Assembly: GCF_016741875.1 (NCBI RefSeq)
Contig: NZ_JAERRF010000021.1
Span: forward strand, 1 to 64,000
DNA: 64,000 nucleotides
From: Streptomyces coffeae
GTDB taxonomy: Bacteria > Actinomycetota > Actinomycetes > Streptomycetales > Streptomycetaceae
Direction of reading: 5' to 3'
The notes under the pieces are model-generated. The model was not told the origin of the DNA, ran no database searches, and saw only the letters and a list, made by a program, of their open reading frames with translations. The translations under genes were made by a program, and so were the position numbers. Of this stretch, positions 30,661-39,363 are shown one piece after another (positions within the stretch are counted from its first letter, which is position 1; every line of letters begins with the position of its first letter).

Positions 30661-31212
30661 GTGACGGAGCGGGCGTTGATCGCTGGTGTGGGCGGCAGGG
30701 AGCCGAAGGTCGACCCGGAGGCGTTCATCGCCCCGACCTCCGTGGTGATCGGTGAGGTCTCGGTGGGCCCGGAGGCGAGCATCTGGTACCACGCCGTGCT
30801 CCGCGGGGACACCACGCCGATCAGCGTGGGGGCACAGAGCAATATCCAGGACAACTGCACCGTGCACGCCGACCCCGGGTTCCCGGCCACTGTCGGAGAG
30901 CGGGTGTCGGTGGGCCACAACGCGGTGCTGCACGGCTGCACCGTCGAGGACGATGTGCTGATCGGCATGGGCGCGACCGTCCTCAATGGCGCGCATATCG
31001 GAGCGGGTTCCCTGGTGGCCGCGCAAGCGCTGGTACCGCAGGGAATGCGGGTGCCGCCGAACTCCCTGGTGGCGGGGGTTCCGGCGAAGGTCCGGCGGGA
31101 GCTCACCGAGGAGGAGCGCGAGTCGATCCGGCTCAACGCGACAGGCTATGTCGAGCTGGCCCACCAGCACCGCGCGGCCGCTGAGGAGCGGGCACGGCAG
31201 GAAGGCCGGTGA
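30661..31212 (+). CDS. Gamma-class carbonic anhydrase family protein
   Basis: A 183-residue left-handed beta-helix protein of hexapeptide repeats. The repeats run from about residue 22 to 135 (SVVIGEVSVGPEASIWYHAV, VLNGAHIGAGSLVAA). The three zinc-ligand histidines are present: one in NCTVHADPG and two in VGHNAVLHGC. A C-terminal helix packs on the trimer. Members hydrate CO2 or have unknown roles; activity is not proven by sequence. GTG start. Confidence 0.9.
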   Translation: MTERALIAGVGGREPKVDPEAFIAPTSVVIGEVSVGPEASIWYHAVLRGDTTPISVGAQSNIQDNCTVHADPGFPATVGERVSVGHNAVLHGCTVEDDVLIGMGATVLNGAHIGAGSLVAAQALVPQGMRVPPNSLVAGVPAKVRRELTEEERESIRLNATGYVELAHQHRAAAEERARQEGR

Positions 31213-31269
31213 GACGGGGCGGCCCCGGGACCGGACGGCCCTGAGGCCGGCCGGCCCCGGTCGTCGGCC

Positions 31270-31938
31270 TCAGTCGGCGGCCGGGACGGGCTCCGGCTCG
31301 GCCGTCTCGGGCCCGGCCTCGGTGACCGCCGTCGCCTTGGTCTTCTTCGACCGCCACTTCATGACGAGCATCGAGCAGAGGCCGAAGAGCAGGGCGGCTA
31401 CCAGGCCGAGCCAGGAGAAACGCTTGAGCCAGTCCTCCGCGACCTTGCCGACGGAGTATATGACCGCGGTGGTGCCGCCCGCCCAGATGATGCCTCCGAG
31501 CACATTGGCGATGAAGAACTTCCAGTACGGCATGCGCAGTACACCGGCGAGCGGACCCGCGAAGATCCGCAGCAGGGCGATAAAGCGGCCGAAGAAGACC
31601 GCCCACATGCCCCACTTGTGGAAGGAGCGCTCGGCGGTGGCCACATGCTCGGCGCTGAAGTGCTTGGGGAATTTGCGCCCCAGCCATGCCAGGAGTGGCT
31701 CGCCGCCCTTCCGGCCGATGAGATAGCCGATGGAGTCGCCGATCACGGCCCCGGCGATGGCGCAGGATCCGAGGATGTAGGGGTTGATGTGGTCCTGGGA
31801 GGCCGCCAGCAGCGTCGCACTGACGAGGATGATCTCCCCCGGAAGCGGGATGCCCAGGCTCTCCAAGCCGATGACCAAACCCACCAGAAGATAGACGCTG
31901 ATCGCGGGTACGCTCTCGAGCCATTCCTCGATGTGCAA
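31270..31938 (-). CDS. DedA/SNARE-associated membrane protein
   Basis: A 222-residue membrane protein of the DedA family, whose members flip undecaprenyl phosphate or other lipids and maintain envelope homeostasis. The conserved block GLESLGIPLPGEIILV is near residue 25, and FFGRFIALLRIFAGPLAGVL near residue 115. TTG at 31938 is chosen as start because GGGAGGAA lies 7 bases upstream; the upstream reading to 31995 has no such site. The C-terminal tail is charged and cytosolic. Confidence 0.88.
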   Translation of the reverse strand: MHIEEWLESVPAISVYLLVGLVIGLESLGIPLPGEIILVSATLLAASQDHINPYILGSCAIAGAVIGDSIGYLIGRKGGEPLLAWLGRKFPKHFSAEHVATAERSFHKWGMWAVFFGRFIALLRIFAGPLAGVLRMPYWKFFIANVLGGIIWAGGTTAVIYSVGKVAEDWLKRFSWLGLVAALLFGLCSMLVMKWRSKKTKATAVTEAGPETAEPEPVPAAD

Positions 31939-32119
31939 CGCCGGTTCCTCCCCGTGTGCCGATCCATCCCGGGCGCGCACCGATTCTCGGCGCACGCCCG
32001 GGAAGCCTACTCAATGAGCGCGCGGTCGCCATCATCCCCAGGTCGTGGTCCGGGGCGCGTCGGCGTACTGCTGGAGATGGGCTTGACGTAAGGCTGAGGG
32101 GCGCTTGCCGAGCGGCGTC

Positions 32120-32572
32120 TCAGGACTGCGGCCGCAGGGTCCACGTGATCGACATCTCGCCGGTCACCGCCCCGTCCTCACGGGTGATCTCGATGTTCAC
32201 CGGGAATTCGGGACGCTCTCCGGCGTCCAGCTCGGCGATCACATCGGCGACCGGGCGGCCGAGCCGGGCCGTCGCGGTGACGGGGCCCATGGCCAGCTTC
32301 TTGAAGGCGATCTCGGAGCGCACGGCCAGCGGTACGGCGCGGGCGAGCTGGTCACCGAAAGCGGCCAGCACGATCGCACCGCTCGCGGACTCGGCGAGGG
32401 TGAACATCGCACCCGCATGCGGCCCGCCGACATGGTTATGGAAGTCCGGCTGGTCCGGCAGGCGCAGTACGGCACTTTCGGCCGTTGCCTCGACGATCTC
32501 CAGGTTCAGGGTGCGCACCATGGGCACGGTGGCAGCGAGCATCTCGCCGATGGACGGCATGGTCTGTGACAT
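32120..32572 (-). CDS. PaaI/DUF4442-type hot-dog thioesterase
   Basis: A 150-residue single hot-dog-fold protein. The segment NHVGGPHAGAMFTLAESASG (about residues 44-63) is the helix and loop carrying the active-site region of PaaI-like acyl-CoA thioesterases; the usual catalytic Asp/Asn is not certain. A -10-like TAACTT ends 7 bases before the ATG at 32572, suggesting a leaderless transcript. Divergent from the Pro/Gln-rich membrane protein. Confidence 0.75.
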   Translation of the reverse strand: MSQTMPSIGEMLAATVPMVRTLNLEIVEATAESAVLRLPDQPDFHNHVGGPHAGAMFTLAESASGAIVLAAFGDQLARAVPLAVRSEIAFKKLAMGPVTATARLGRPVADVIAELDAGERPEFPVNIEITREDGAVTGEMSITWTLRPQS

Positions 32573-32656
32573 ACCCCGGAAGTTACCACTCGGTAGCAAA
32601 GCGGGGAAAGGGGCAGCCGTAGCCCCTGTCGGCGCCCACCTTTATGGTTACTGCCC

Positions 32657-33727
32657 ATGTGGCCAGGACAGCAGCCGCCCGGGGGCGAGCAGAACCCGCA
32701 CGACCAGAACCCGTACCACCAGCCGGGGTATCACCAGCCCAACCCGTATCAGCAGCCCGGCTACCAACAGCCGAATCCGTATCAGCAACCGCCGCAGCAG
32801 CCCCAACCGGGCCAGCCCGGTCAGCCGCAGCAGCAGCCGGGCTACGGCGGGCCGCAGCAGCCGCAAGGCTGGGGCGCCCCCTCCGCACCACCCGGGGCAC
32901 CTGAGCCGCCGCGCAAGAAGCGCACGGCCACCATCGCGATCGTCACGGCGGTGGCGGTCGTGGCGGCCGCCACGGTCGCCGCTGTACTGGTACTGAACAA
33001 GAACGACAGCAAGGACGACGAGTCCAACGAGAGTGGCAAGAAGCCCGCCTCCTCGTCGGCCCCGGCCTCGTCGGACCCCACCGAGGACCCGGGAGGCCGC
33101 CAGGAAGACGACAATCCGCGCGACGGCGGCAGTGTCAAGCCCGTCATACCCGGCTGGAAGACGGTGGTCAGCGCCAAGCGGCACAACGCCTTCGACGTGC
33201 CCGCGAACTGGGGGGTCGAGTCCTCCGGGCTGAGCATCGGCTTCGAGGACGACAAGGGCAAGCCTCTTGTCGTCATGTCCGCCCCGGGCATTTACAAGAA
33301 GGACTACTGCACGGTCAAGCGCGAGGGCGGCTACGAGAACAAGAGCGATGCCGCCGCGGCGGGCTCCAAGGGCGCCCAGGGGGCCAAGAGCGAGGCGTCC
33401 GCCGCCCGGATCGAGGCGGGCAACTGGGTCTTCTCCGCCTTCGACCAGAAGAAGACCGGCACTCTCAAGGTCAGCAAGGCCAAGAAGTTCACCAGCGAGC
33501 ACGGACTCAAGGGCTACACCGCCTCGGCCACGGTCACCGGGGTGAAGAAGACCGACAAGTGCAGCACGGACGGAAAGTCGGTGACCGTCAGCTACACCGA
33601 CACCAACGGTGACTTCGCGACCTGGGTGCTCTACTCCGTCAAGGGCACCAAGAACGAGGTCCCGGACGCGACCATCAAGAAGATCATGAGCAGCCTGCGT
33701 CCGCTGAAGTCCGATACCGGCTTTTGA
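32657..33727 (+). CDS. Membrane-anchored protein with Pro/Gln/Tyr repeats
   Basis: A 356-residue protein. Residues 1-85 are cytosolic, disordered and rich in Pro, Gln, Tyr and Gly, with tandem copies of NPYxQPGYxQP. A basic RKKR precedes a single membrane helix (about 91-112). A Ser/Asp/Glu-rich linker is followed by an exported domain (about 165-350) with two Cys that could form a disulfide. The layout is common among Streptomyces surface proteins of unknown function. It lies upstream of, and on the same strand as, an MFS transporter. Confidence 0.7.
   Translation: MWPGQQPPGGEQNPHDQNPYHQPGYHQPNPYQQPGYQQPNPYQQPPQQPQPGQPGQPQQQPGYGGPQQPQGWGAPSAPPGAPEPPRKKRTATIAIVTAVAVVAAATVAAVLVLNKNDSKDDESNESGKKPASSSAPASSDPTEDPGGRQEDDNPRDGGSVKPVIPGWKTVVSAKRHNAFDVPANWGVESSGLSIGFEDDKGKPLVVMSAPGIYKKDYCTVKREGGYENKSDAAAAGSKGAQGAKSEASAARIEAGNWVFSAFDQKKTGTLKVSKAKKFTSEHGLKGYTASATVTGVKKTDKCSTDGKSVTVSYTDTNGDFATWVLYSVKGTKNEVPDATIKKIMSSLRPLKSDTGF
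32708..32791 (+). repeat. 33-bp coding repeat, about 2.5 copies
   Basis: Encodes NPYHQPGYHQP, NPYQQPGYQQP and a partial third copy (NPYQQP). Synonymous differences between copies (for example AAC/AAT, TAC/TAT) show the repeat is maintained at protein level. Confidence 0.7.
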
Positions 33728-33784
33728 TCGCCCTGGCCGAATTTCGGTTGGACGCCGGGGCCTGCCCCCAGGGATAGTCCGCTC

Positions 33785-35209
33785 GTGACCACTCCCCCGG
33801 CCCCGCGCTCCCGACCCCGCCGCCCCCAGTGGGCCGGACGCAACTACACACTGCTGACCGCCGCCGCCGTGGCGACGGGCCTCGGAAACGCCGGGGCCCT
33901 CATCGCGGCGGCGTTCGCGGTGCTCGACGCCGGCGGGGACAGCGGCGATGTCGGTCTGGTGGCCGCTGCCCGCATGGTGCCGCTCGTGGTTTTCCTGCTG
34001 ATCGGCGGGGCGCTGGCGGACCGGTTGCCCCGGCACCGGGTGATGGTCGCGGCCAATGCCCTCAACTGCCTGTCCCAGGCGGCCTTCGCGGCGCTGGTGC
34101 TGTCCGGTGAGGCACAACTGTGGCAGATGGCCCTGCTCTCCGCGATCGGCGGCACCGGCCATGCCTTCTTCTCCCCCGCCGCCGAGGGCATGCTGCTGTC
34201 CAGCGTCACCAGCGAACAGGCGGGCCGTGCCTTCGCGTTCTTCCGGATAGGGGTGAACGGCGCGCAGATCGGTGGCGCCGCTCTCGGTGGCGCGCTCATC
34301 GCCGTCGTGGGCCCCGGCTGGATGCTGGCCGTGGATGCCGCCGCCTTCGCCGTCGCGGGCTCGCTGCGCGCCTTCCTCGATGTCCGCGGAGTCCCCCCAC
34401 GGGAGTCCGGGAGCGGGATGCTGGCCGATCTGCGCGACGGATGGCGGGAGTTCGCCACCCGGCCCTGGCTGTGGAGCATCGTGCTGCAATTCTCCGTGGT
34501 CAACGCCGTGGTGGGCGCGGCCGATGCGGTCTACGGTCCGCTGGTCGCCGAAGAGCATCTGGGCGGGGCACGGCCCTGGGGCTTCGCCCTGGCGGCGTTC
34601 GGCGCGGGCACTGTACTCGGCGGAGTGCTGATGATGCGCTGGCGTCCGCGCCGTCTGCTGCTCGCGGGCACCCTGTGCGTTCTGCCCCTCGCCATGCCGT
34701 CGGCCGCGCTCGCCATCCCGCTTCCGGTGCCGGCGCTGGCCGTGGTCATGTTCATCAGCGGGGCGTCGATCGAGGTGTTCGGTGTGTCCTGGATGACCGC
34801 GCTGCACCAGGAGATTCCCGAGGACAAACTCTCGCGGGTCTCGGCCTACGACATGCTGGGCTCGGTCGCCTTCCTCCCTGTGGCCATGTCCCTCGCCGGC
34901 CCGGCGGAGAACGCCTTTGGCCGGACGGCCTCGCTGTGGGGTTGCTCGGCACTGATCCTGCTGCTGACCCTGGCGGTGCTGACCGTGCCGGACGTCCGCC
35001 GACTGCGGCGGCGTGAATCGGGGCCCATCGCCCAGGGGCCCGTCACCGAGGGGGCCGTCGCCAAGGGACCAGCCGAGGGGGCCGTCGCCCAGGAAGTCGC
35101 CGCCGAGGGCGCCGTTACCGCGGCGCCCGCCGCCGAAGAGACCGCCGCCGAGGGGCCGCTCACCCCCGGCCCCGCGGCGGCCGAGGGTCAGCACCGCGCC
35201 CTGCCGTAG
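33785..35209 (+). CDS. MFS transporter
   Basis: A 474-residue membrane protein with about 12 hydrophobic segments. The loop GGALADRLPRHRVM (about 77-90) is the MFS signature between helices 2 and 3. It resembles the drug-efflux (MFS_3-like) branch. The C-terminal 60 residues are a low-complexity cytosolic tail of repeated EGAVA/AEGP units, unusual for the family. The start is a GTG, 57 bp after the upstream membrane protein. Its 3' end overlaps the convergent gene by 22 bp. Substrate unknown. Confidence 0.85.
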   Translation: MTTPPAPRSRPRRPQWAGRNYTLLTAAAVATGLGNAGALIAAAFAVLDAGGDSGDVGLVAAARMVPLVVFLLIGGALADRLPRHRVMVAANALNCLSQAAFAALVLSGEAQLWQMALLSAIGGTGHAFFSPAAEGMLLSSVTSEQAGRAFAFFRIGVNGAQIGGAALGGALIAVVGPGWMLAVDAAAFAVAGSLRAFLDVRGVPPRESGSGMLADLRDGWREFATRPWLWSIVLQFSVVNAVVGAADAVYGPLVAEEHLGGARPWGFALAAFGAGTVLGGVLMMRWRPRRLLLAGTLCVLPLAMPSAALAIPLPVPALAVVMFISGASIEVFGVSWMTALHQEIPEDKLSRVSAYDMLGSVAFLPVAMSLAGPAENAFGRTASLWGCSALILLLTLAVLTVPDVRRLRRRESGPIAQGPVTEGAVAKGPAEGAVAQEVAAEGAVTAAPAAEETAAEGPLTPGPAAAEGQHRALP

Positions 35210-36378
35210 TGCCGCGCCAGTGCGTGGAACGCCTCCTTCGGCTCCCAGTGCCAGTGGGCGGTCGGCCCCTCAGGAGTCTTCCAGATCGCCTTCACCAGGC
35301 TGTAACTCGCCATGTCGAGGTCGTAGCGCGGCTGATGCCGGTGCGGGGCGTCCGGGGTGACAAATTGGTACACCAGCGCCGCATACAGATCCATCGACTC
35401 GAAGACATCGACCAGATCGGTGAGATAGGCGGCCTGGGTGCGCTCGCTGCGGACCAGGTCACCGATGATCTCAGGGGGCTCCTTGTCGTAGTCGACCACG
35501 TCCCACCCCATACCGCCCTTCTCCGGGGCTCCTTGGAAGGTGCAGGTGCCGAACTCGGGGACGACCACCGGCTTCCCCCACCGCCGGTACTTCGCCAGCT
35601 CCCGGACATGGTCGGCCCGCCGGGCGAAGGACGCGTAGTAGTTGACGCTGACCAGGTCGAACAGATTCCAGTCCACCGCTTCGTCCTGCGCCGCGCCGTA
35701 TGTCAGCTTGCCGTGGAAGACGGACCTGCCGACTTTCGCCGCCCGCGCGGTGAACGAGCGCAGCTCCCGCATCATCTTCTTCAGGTCGACGTTTCCGCTC
35801 GTCAGGTTCTTGATGCGCTCCACGGCACTGGCACCGGGAACAATGCCCGGCACGAACAGCATGAACTCAGCGCCGACGCTGAGATGAACCTCGGCCCCCT
35901 GGCGCCTCAACCGCTCGGCATGTCTGCCCGTTTCGGCCAGATGGTCAAGGATCTCCCGCTGCGGAACATCCGCCAGCCGCGGCTGGAGCCACACATGCAG
36001 CCCGCGCTCCGCGGCCTCCGACGATGTGGCCGCGAGCCGCTCGACACCGGTGCCGAAGACGGAGACCGAGCTTGCGTGGAGCTGGTCCCTGATCGCCCGC
36101 AGATCATGGCGCATCCGCGTGGCATTCCACCCTGTGAACGGTGTCTCTCCGTCGATGACCTCGTAGGACACCCCGCGATACCTCAGCCCCCGCCGACCGC
36201 CCGTCCTGCCCGGCGCCGGTCCCGGGGCCCGTTCCGATGCCGGTCCCGAGGCCGCTTCCGGCGCCCCGGTCGCCCTCGCCCGGCCTCCCGTCAGCAGCGG
36301 CCCCATCGCTCCCGTGACACCGACCGCTCCCGCCCTGGCCAGAAATCCGGCCCGGCTGATCTCCTTGCCGCCCATCAT
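35188..36378 (-). CDS. Exported TIM-barrel protein, glycosyl hydrolase-like
   Basis: A 396-residue protein. The N-terminus (SRAGFLARAGAVGVTGAMG) looks like a signal peptide, with only one of the two Tat arginines. The mature part begins with RYRGVSYEV and contains motifs of a barrel hydrolase: WLQPRLADVP, SVGAEFML, DLVSVNYYASF and VVPEFGTCTF (candidate catalytic Glu, near residue 300). Similar Streptomyces proteins are sometimes called abortive infection proteins, a label that sequence does not support here. The start at 36378 has GGGGGGAG upstream; GTG at 36414 is possible. Confidence 0.65.
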   Translation of the reverse strand: MMGGKEISRAGFLARAGAVGVTGAMGPLLTGGRARATGAPEAASGPASERAPGPAPGRTGGRRGLRYRGVSYEVIDGETPFTGWNATRMRHDLRAIRDQLHASSVSVFGTGVERLAATSSEAAERGLHVWLQPRLADVPQREILDHLAETGRHAERLRRQGAEVHLSVGAEFMLFVPGIVPGASAVERIKNLTSGNVDLKKMMRELRSFTARAAKVGRSVFHGKLTYGAAQDEAVDWNLFDLVSVNYYASFARRADHVRELAKYRRWGKPVVVPEFGTCTFQGAPEKGGMGWDVVDYDKEPPEIIGDLVRSERTQAAYLTDLVDVFESMDLYAALVYQFVTPDAPHRHQPRYDLDMASYSLVKAIWKTPEGPTAHWHWEPKEAFHALARHYGRARC

Positions 36379-36578
36379 CGCTCCCCCCGCTGTGCCGTTC
36401 GCTGTGCCGTTCACTCCACTCTGGCAATCGGCGGTACGCGCTGTCGTCGGCCAAAGGTCTGCGCCCCGGCGACGGAGGTATGAACCCGCCCTCCCGGAAA
36501 GCGACTTAGGTAGCGCCTCGGACAGCGCACCCGACGTGATGCGGCGGCTTCGGCCGACGGAGGATCAGCCCACGAGGA

Positions 36579-37424
36579 TCAGCCCACGCTGAAGGCACCG
36601 CCGGGCGGTTCGGGCGACGGCACCGCCTCGGCGTCCGCCACCGGGGCTGCCCCGCCCGTGAAGCGCTCCAGCGCCTCCCCGTACTCCACACGGGCCGGGA
36701 AGGCGTCGGCGGCGGTGCGGCGGGCCAGCACGTCGACCGGCAGCTCGCTGTGGGAGGCCACCAGCACGGTGTTGCCGAACCGCCGGCCGCGCAGCACCGC
36801 GGGCTCGGCGATCAGGCACAGATGCGGGAACACCACCCGCAGCGAGGCCAGTTGTGAGCGCAGGAAGCCAAAGGGCGCTCCGTCGGCCAGATTCGCCGTG
36901 TACCGGCCGCCCCGCCGCAGCACCCGGGCGGCCGCGCGGGCGTACTCGACCGAGGTGAGATGCGCGGGCACCCGGGAACCGCCGAAGACATCGGCGATGA
37001 TGATGTCGGCGGACGCCTCGGGCGCGGCCTCCAGGGCGGTCCGCGCGTCCGCGCGGCGCACCGTGATCCCCGACGCGGGCGGCAACGGCAGGTGTTCGTC
37101 GACCAGTTCCAGCAGCCCGCGGTCGGCCTCGATCACTTCCTGACGCGAACCGGGACGGGTCGCGGCCAGATAGCGCGGCAGGGTGAGCGCCCCGCCGCCG
37201 AGGTGCAGGACATCGAGCGGGGCGCCGGGTTCGGCCGTCTCGTCGAGAACGTGCGCGAGCCGCTGCGCGTACTCGAACTCGAGGTGTGTGGGGTCGTCCA
37301 GGTCGACATAGGACTGCGGGGCGTCGTCCACCGTGAGCAGCCAGGCGTGCGGCCGGTCGAGGTCCGGCATCAGCTTGGCGGTGCCGCCGTCCACGGCGCG
37401 GATCACAGGTATGGGCTCGTCCAC
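36579..37424 (-). CDS. Spermidine synthase-like protein
   Basis: A 281-residue class I methyltransferase-fold protein of the polyamine-synthase family. The nucleotide loop VLHLGGGALTLPR (about residues 67-79) and the acidic pair VIEADRGLLELV (near 97) match aminopropyltransferases, and ADIIIADVFGG (near 137) matches the catalytic Asp loop, with FGG instead of the usual DSTDP-like sequence. It may therefore not make spermidine; many actinomycete homologues are of unknown function. GTG start. Confidence 0.75.
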   Translation of the reverse strand: MDEPIPVIRAVDGGTAKLMPDLDRPHAWLLTVDDAPQSYVDLDDPTHLEFEYAQRLAHVLDETAEPGAPLDVLHLGGGALTLPRYLAATRPGSRQEVIEADRGLLELVDEHLPLPPASGITVRRADARTALEAAPEASADIIIADVFGGSRVPAHLTSVEYARAAARVLRRGGRYTANLADGAPFGFLRSQLASLRVVFPHLCLIAEPAVLRGRRFGNTVLVASHSELPVDVLARRTAADAFPARVEYGEALERFTGGAAPVADAEAVPSPEPPGGAFSVG

Positions 37425-37636
37425 GCTCTCATTGTGCCGGGCCGGATGCCCGGCCGCGGCCCGGCGGCCACCGCCTCGGCCGACCTCGGCCCGTCCCCGC
37501 TCGCTCCGGCCCGTTCCGGCCCGTTCTCGCTCGGCCTCTTCTCGGCTCCCGACCGTTTCCCTTCGTTCCTGCCCGTGGCTGATCCGCCCGCGCCCCCGGA
37601 AGCGTGCGGGGCGCGGGCGGATCCCTCACCGGTGCG

Positions 37637-38818
37637 TCACGGCCGGTCGGAGACGGTGGTCACGGTCCCCGCGCCCACCGTGCGGCCGCCCTCGCGGATC
37701 GCGAAGCCCAGCCCCGGCTCCAGCGGCAGGGCACGGCCGAGCTCGACCGCCATGGTGACGGTGTCGCCGGGGCGCGCCACACCCGTGAGCCCGAGGTCCA
37801 CATCGCCGACCACATCCGCCGTACGGATGTAGAACTGCGGCCGGTAGCCGGTGGACACCGGCGTACGCCGCCCGCCCTCGTCCGTCGACAGGACGTAGAC
37901 CCGCGCGGTGAAGTGCCGCCGGGGCACCACGCTGCCGGGCGCCGCGACCACATGGCCACGGCGCACCGCGTCACGCGGCACACCGCGCAGCAGCAGCGCG
38001 ACGTTGTCGCCCGCCTCCGCGACCTCCATCGGTTTGCCGAAGGTCTCGACCCCCGTGACGACGGTCGCCACGTCCGCGCCGAGCACCTCGACCCGGTCGC
38101 CGACGCGCACCGTGCCGCGCTCGATGGCACCGGTGACCACCGTGCCGCGCCCGGTGATGGTCAGCACGTTCTCCACCGGGAGCAGGAACGGGGCGTCGGT
38201 GTAGCGCACCGGCGTCGGCACATAGAAGTCCACGGCGTCCAGGAGCGCCTCGATCGCGCCGGTCCAGCGCGGGTCGCCGTCCAGCGCCCGCAGCCCGGAG
38301 ACCCGTACGACGGGCGTGCTCTCACCGGGGTAGCCGTGCGCCGACAACAGCTCGCGCACCTCGAGCTCGACCAGGTCGGTGAGCTCGGGGTCGCCCGCGT
38401 CGGCCTTGTTGAGGGCGACCACGATGTGGTCGACGCCCACCTGGCGGGCGAGCAGTACGTGCTCGGCGGTCTGCGGCATGACGCCGTCGAGCGCGGAGAC
38501 CACGAGGATCGCGCCGTCGAGCTGGGCCGCGCCGGTCACCATGTTCTTGATGAAGTCGGCATGGCCGGGCAGGTCGACATGGGCGTAGTGCCGGGTCTCG
38601 GTCTCGTACTCGACGTGGGCGATGTTGATGGTGATGCCGCGCTCGGCCTCCTCCGGCGCCCGGTCGATGCGGTCGAACGGCACATAGGTGCCGCCGGAGC
38701 CGCGCTCGCTGAGCACCTTGGTGATGGCGGCGGTCAGGGTGGTCTTGCCGTGGTCGACATGGCCCATGGTGCCGATGTTCAGATGCGGCTTGGTGCGCAC
38801 ATACGTCTGCTTGGACAT
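37637..38818 (-). CDS. tuf3: Elongation factor Tu paralogue (tuf3 type)
   Basis: A 393-residue GTPase close to EF-Tu, which carries aminoacyl-tRNA to the ribosome. G1 is GHVDHGKTT, switch I RGITINIAHVEYE, G3 DLPGHADF (main EF-Tu: DCPGHADY), G4 NKAD, G5 SGLRAL (SALKAL in the main form). It is clearly divergent from the major Streptomyces EF-Tu, as expected for tuf3. By eye, the E. coli positions linked to kirromycin resistance (Q124, G316, A375) are retained. It stands alone, not in the ribosomal operon. GAGGAGGAAC precedes the ATG. Confidence 0.88.
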   Translation of the reverse strand: MSKQTYVRTKPHLNIGTMGHVDHGKTTLTAAITKVLSERGSGGTYVPFDRIDRAPEEAERGITINIAHVEYETETRHYAHVDLPGHADFIKNMVTGAAQLDGAILVVSALDGVMPQTAEHVLLARQVGVDHIVVALNKADAGDPELTDLVELEVRELLSAHGYPGESTPVVRVSGLRALDGDPRWTGAIEALLDAVDFYVPTPVRYTDAPFLLPVENVLTITGRGTVVTGAIERGTVRVGDRVEVLGADVATVVTGVETFGKPMEVAEAGDNVALLLRGVPRDAVRRGHVVAAPGSVVPRRHFTARVYVLSTDEGGRRTPVSTGYRPQFYIRTADVVGDVDLGLTGVARPGDTVTMAVELGRALPLEPGLGFAIREGGRTVGAGTVTTVSDRP

Positions 38819-38872
38819 GCGGGCAGTTCCTCCTCGGAACAGCAGTGGAAACGCGGACCCCAGGGCCTGTCC

Positions 38873-38916
38873 GACCCTCCCCTTGCGGGATCCGTCGGAG
38901 ATGTCCGAGGAGGGTC
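38873..38916 (-). promoter_or_regulatory. Compound hairpin in the tuf3 leader
   Basis: GACCCTCC (38873-38880) pairs with 38909-38916, and directly stacked on it TCGGA (38895-38899) pairs with 38904-38908 around a 4-nt loop, leaving a 14-nt bulge on one side. It lies 55-98 bp upstream of the tuf3 start and could attenuate transcription. Confidence 0.4.
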
Positions 38917-39209
38917 AGCTTCGTGCGCCGTCGAGGCAGGCGGGAGTCGTGACGAGGGCGAGGGCCACTGCGGCGATGGCCGCCATGGCGGCGGCCGTGC
39001 TCACGGGCGGGGGAACGGCGGCAGCCTTCGGCGCGTCCGCGAGGGCGGACGTCGGCGGGAGGAAGGCGTACCGGAACATGTCGTTGATCATTGCGCACCG
39101 TACGATGCACGTCGAATGGTTTTCGGGGCGCGTGGGAGCGGTGTGCCGGAAACGAACTTCCGGTGCTGTGGAGTTCGTTGTGCCGGTCAGGACCGGCGAC
39201 CGGGCGCGA

Positions 39210-39283
39210 GCGACGAACACCTCACGAACGACCGACGAACGGCCACGAACGGCCGACGAACGGCCGACGAACGGCCAACGGCC
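39210..39283. repeat. 11-bp tandem repeat tract
   Basis: GACGAACGGCC is found at 39234-39244, 39255-39265 and 39266-39276, with a 10-base copy at 39245-39254 and degenerate copies on both sides. The spacing is one helical turn. It lies about 80-155 bp before the TVP38 gene and about 400 bp before tuf3. Confidence 0.65.
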
Positions 39284-39363
39284 GGCCGACGATCGACCGA
39301 CAGTCCTCCGACGAGAGGACGACATCACAGCGTCCGCCTCATCCGGTCGGTTAGGCTCCCCCG

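Larger units (their letters stand above)
38819..39363. other. 545-bp leader/intergenic region between tuf3 and the TVP38 gene
   Basis: Divergent promoters are expected here. No convincing gene. A rightward signal-peptide-like reading from GTG 38949 has no stop before 40409, and a leftward 137-codon reading (38915-39328) lacks a ribosome-binding site. Contains a compound hairpin (38873-38916) in the tuf3 leader and an 11-bp tandem repeat tract (39210-39283). TAGGCT at 39352-39357 suits a leaderless start for the TVP38 gene at 39364. Confidence 0.6.

Noticed and set aside
38915..39328. A 137-codon minus-strand frame between tuf3 and the TVP38 gene
   Set aside because: No ribosome-binding site, Ser/Arg-rich translation made largely from the 11-bp repeats, and no recognised domain.
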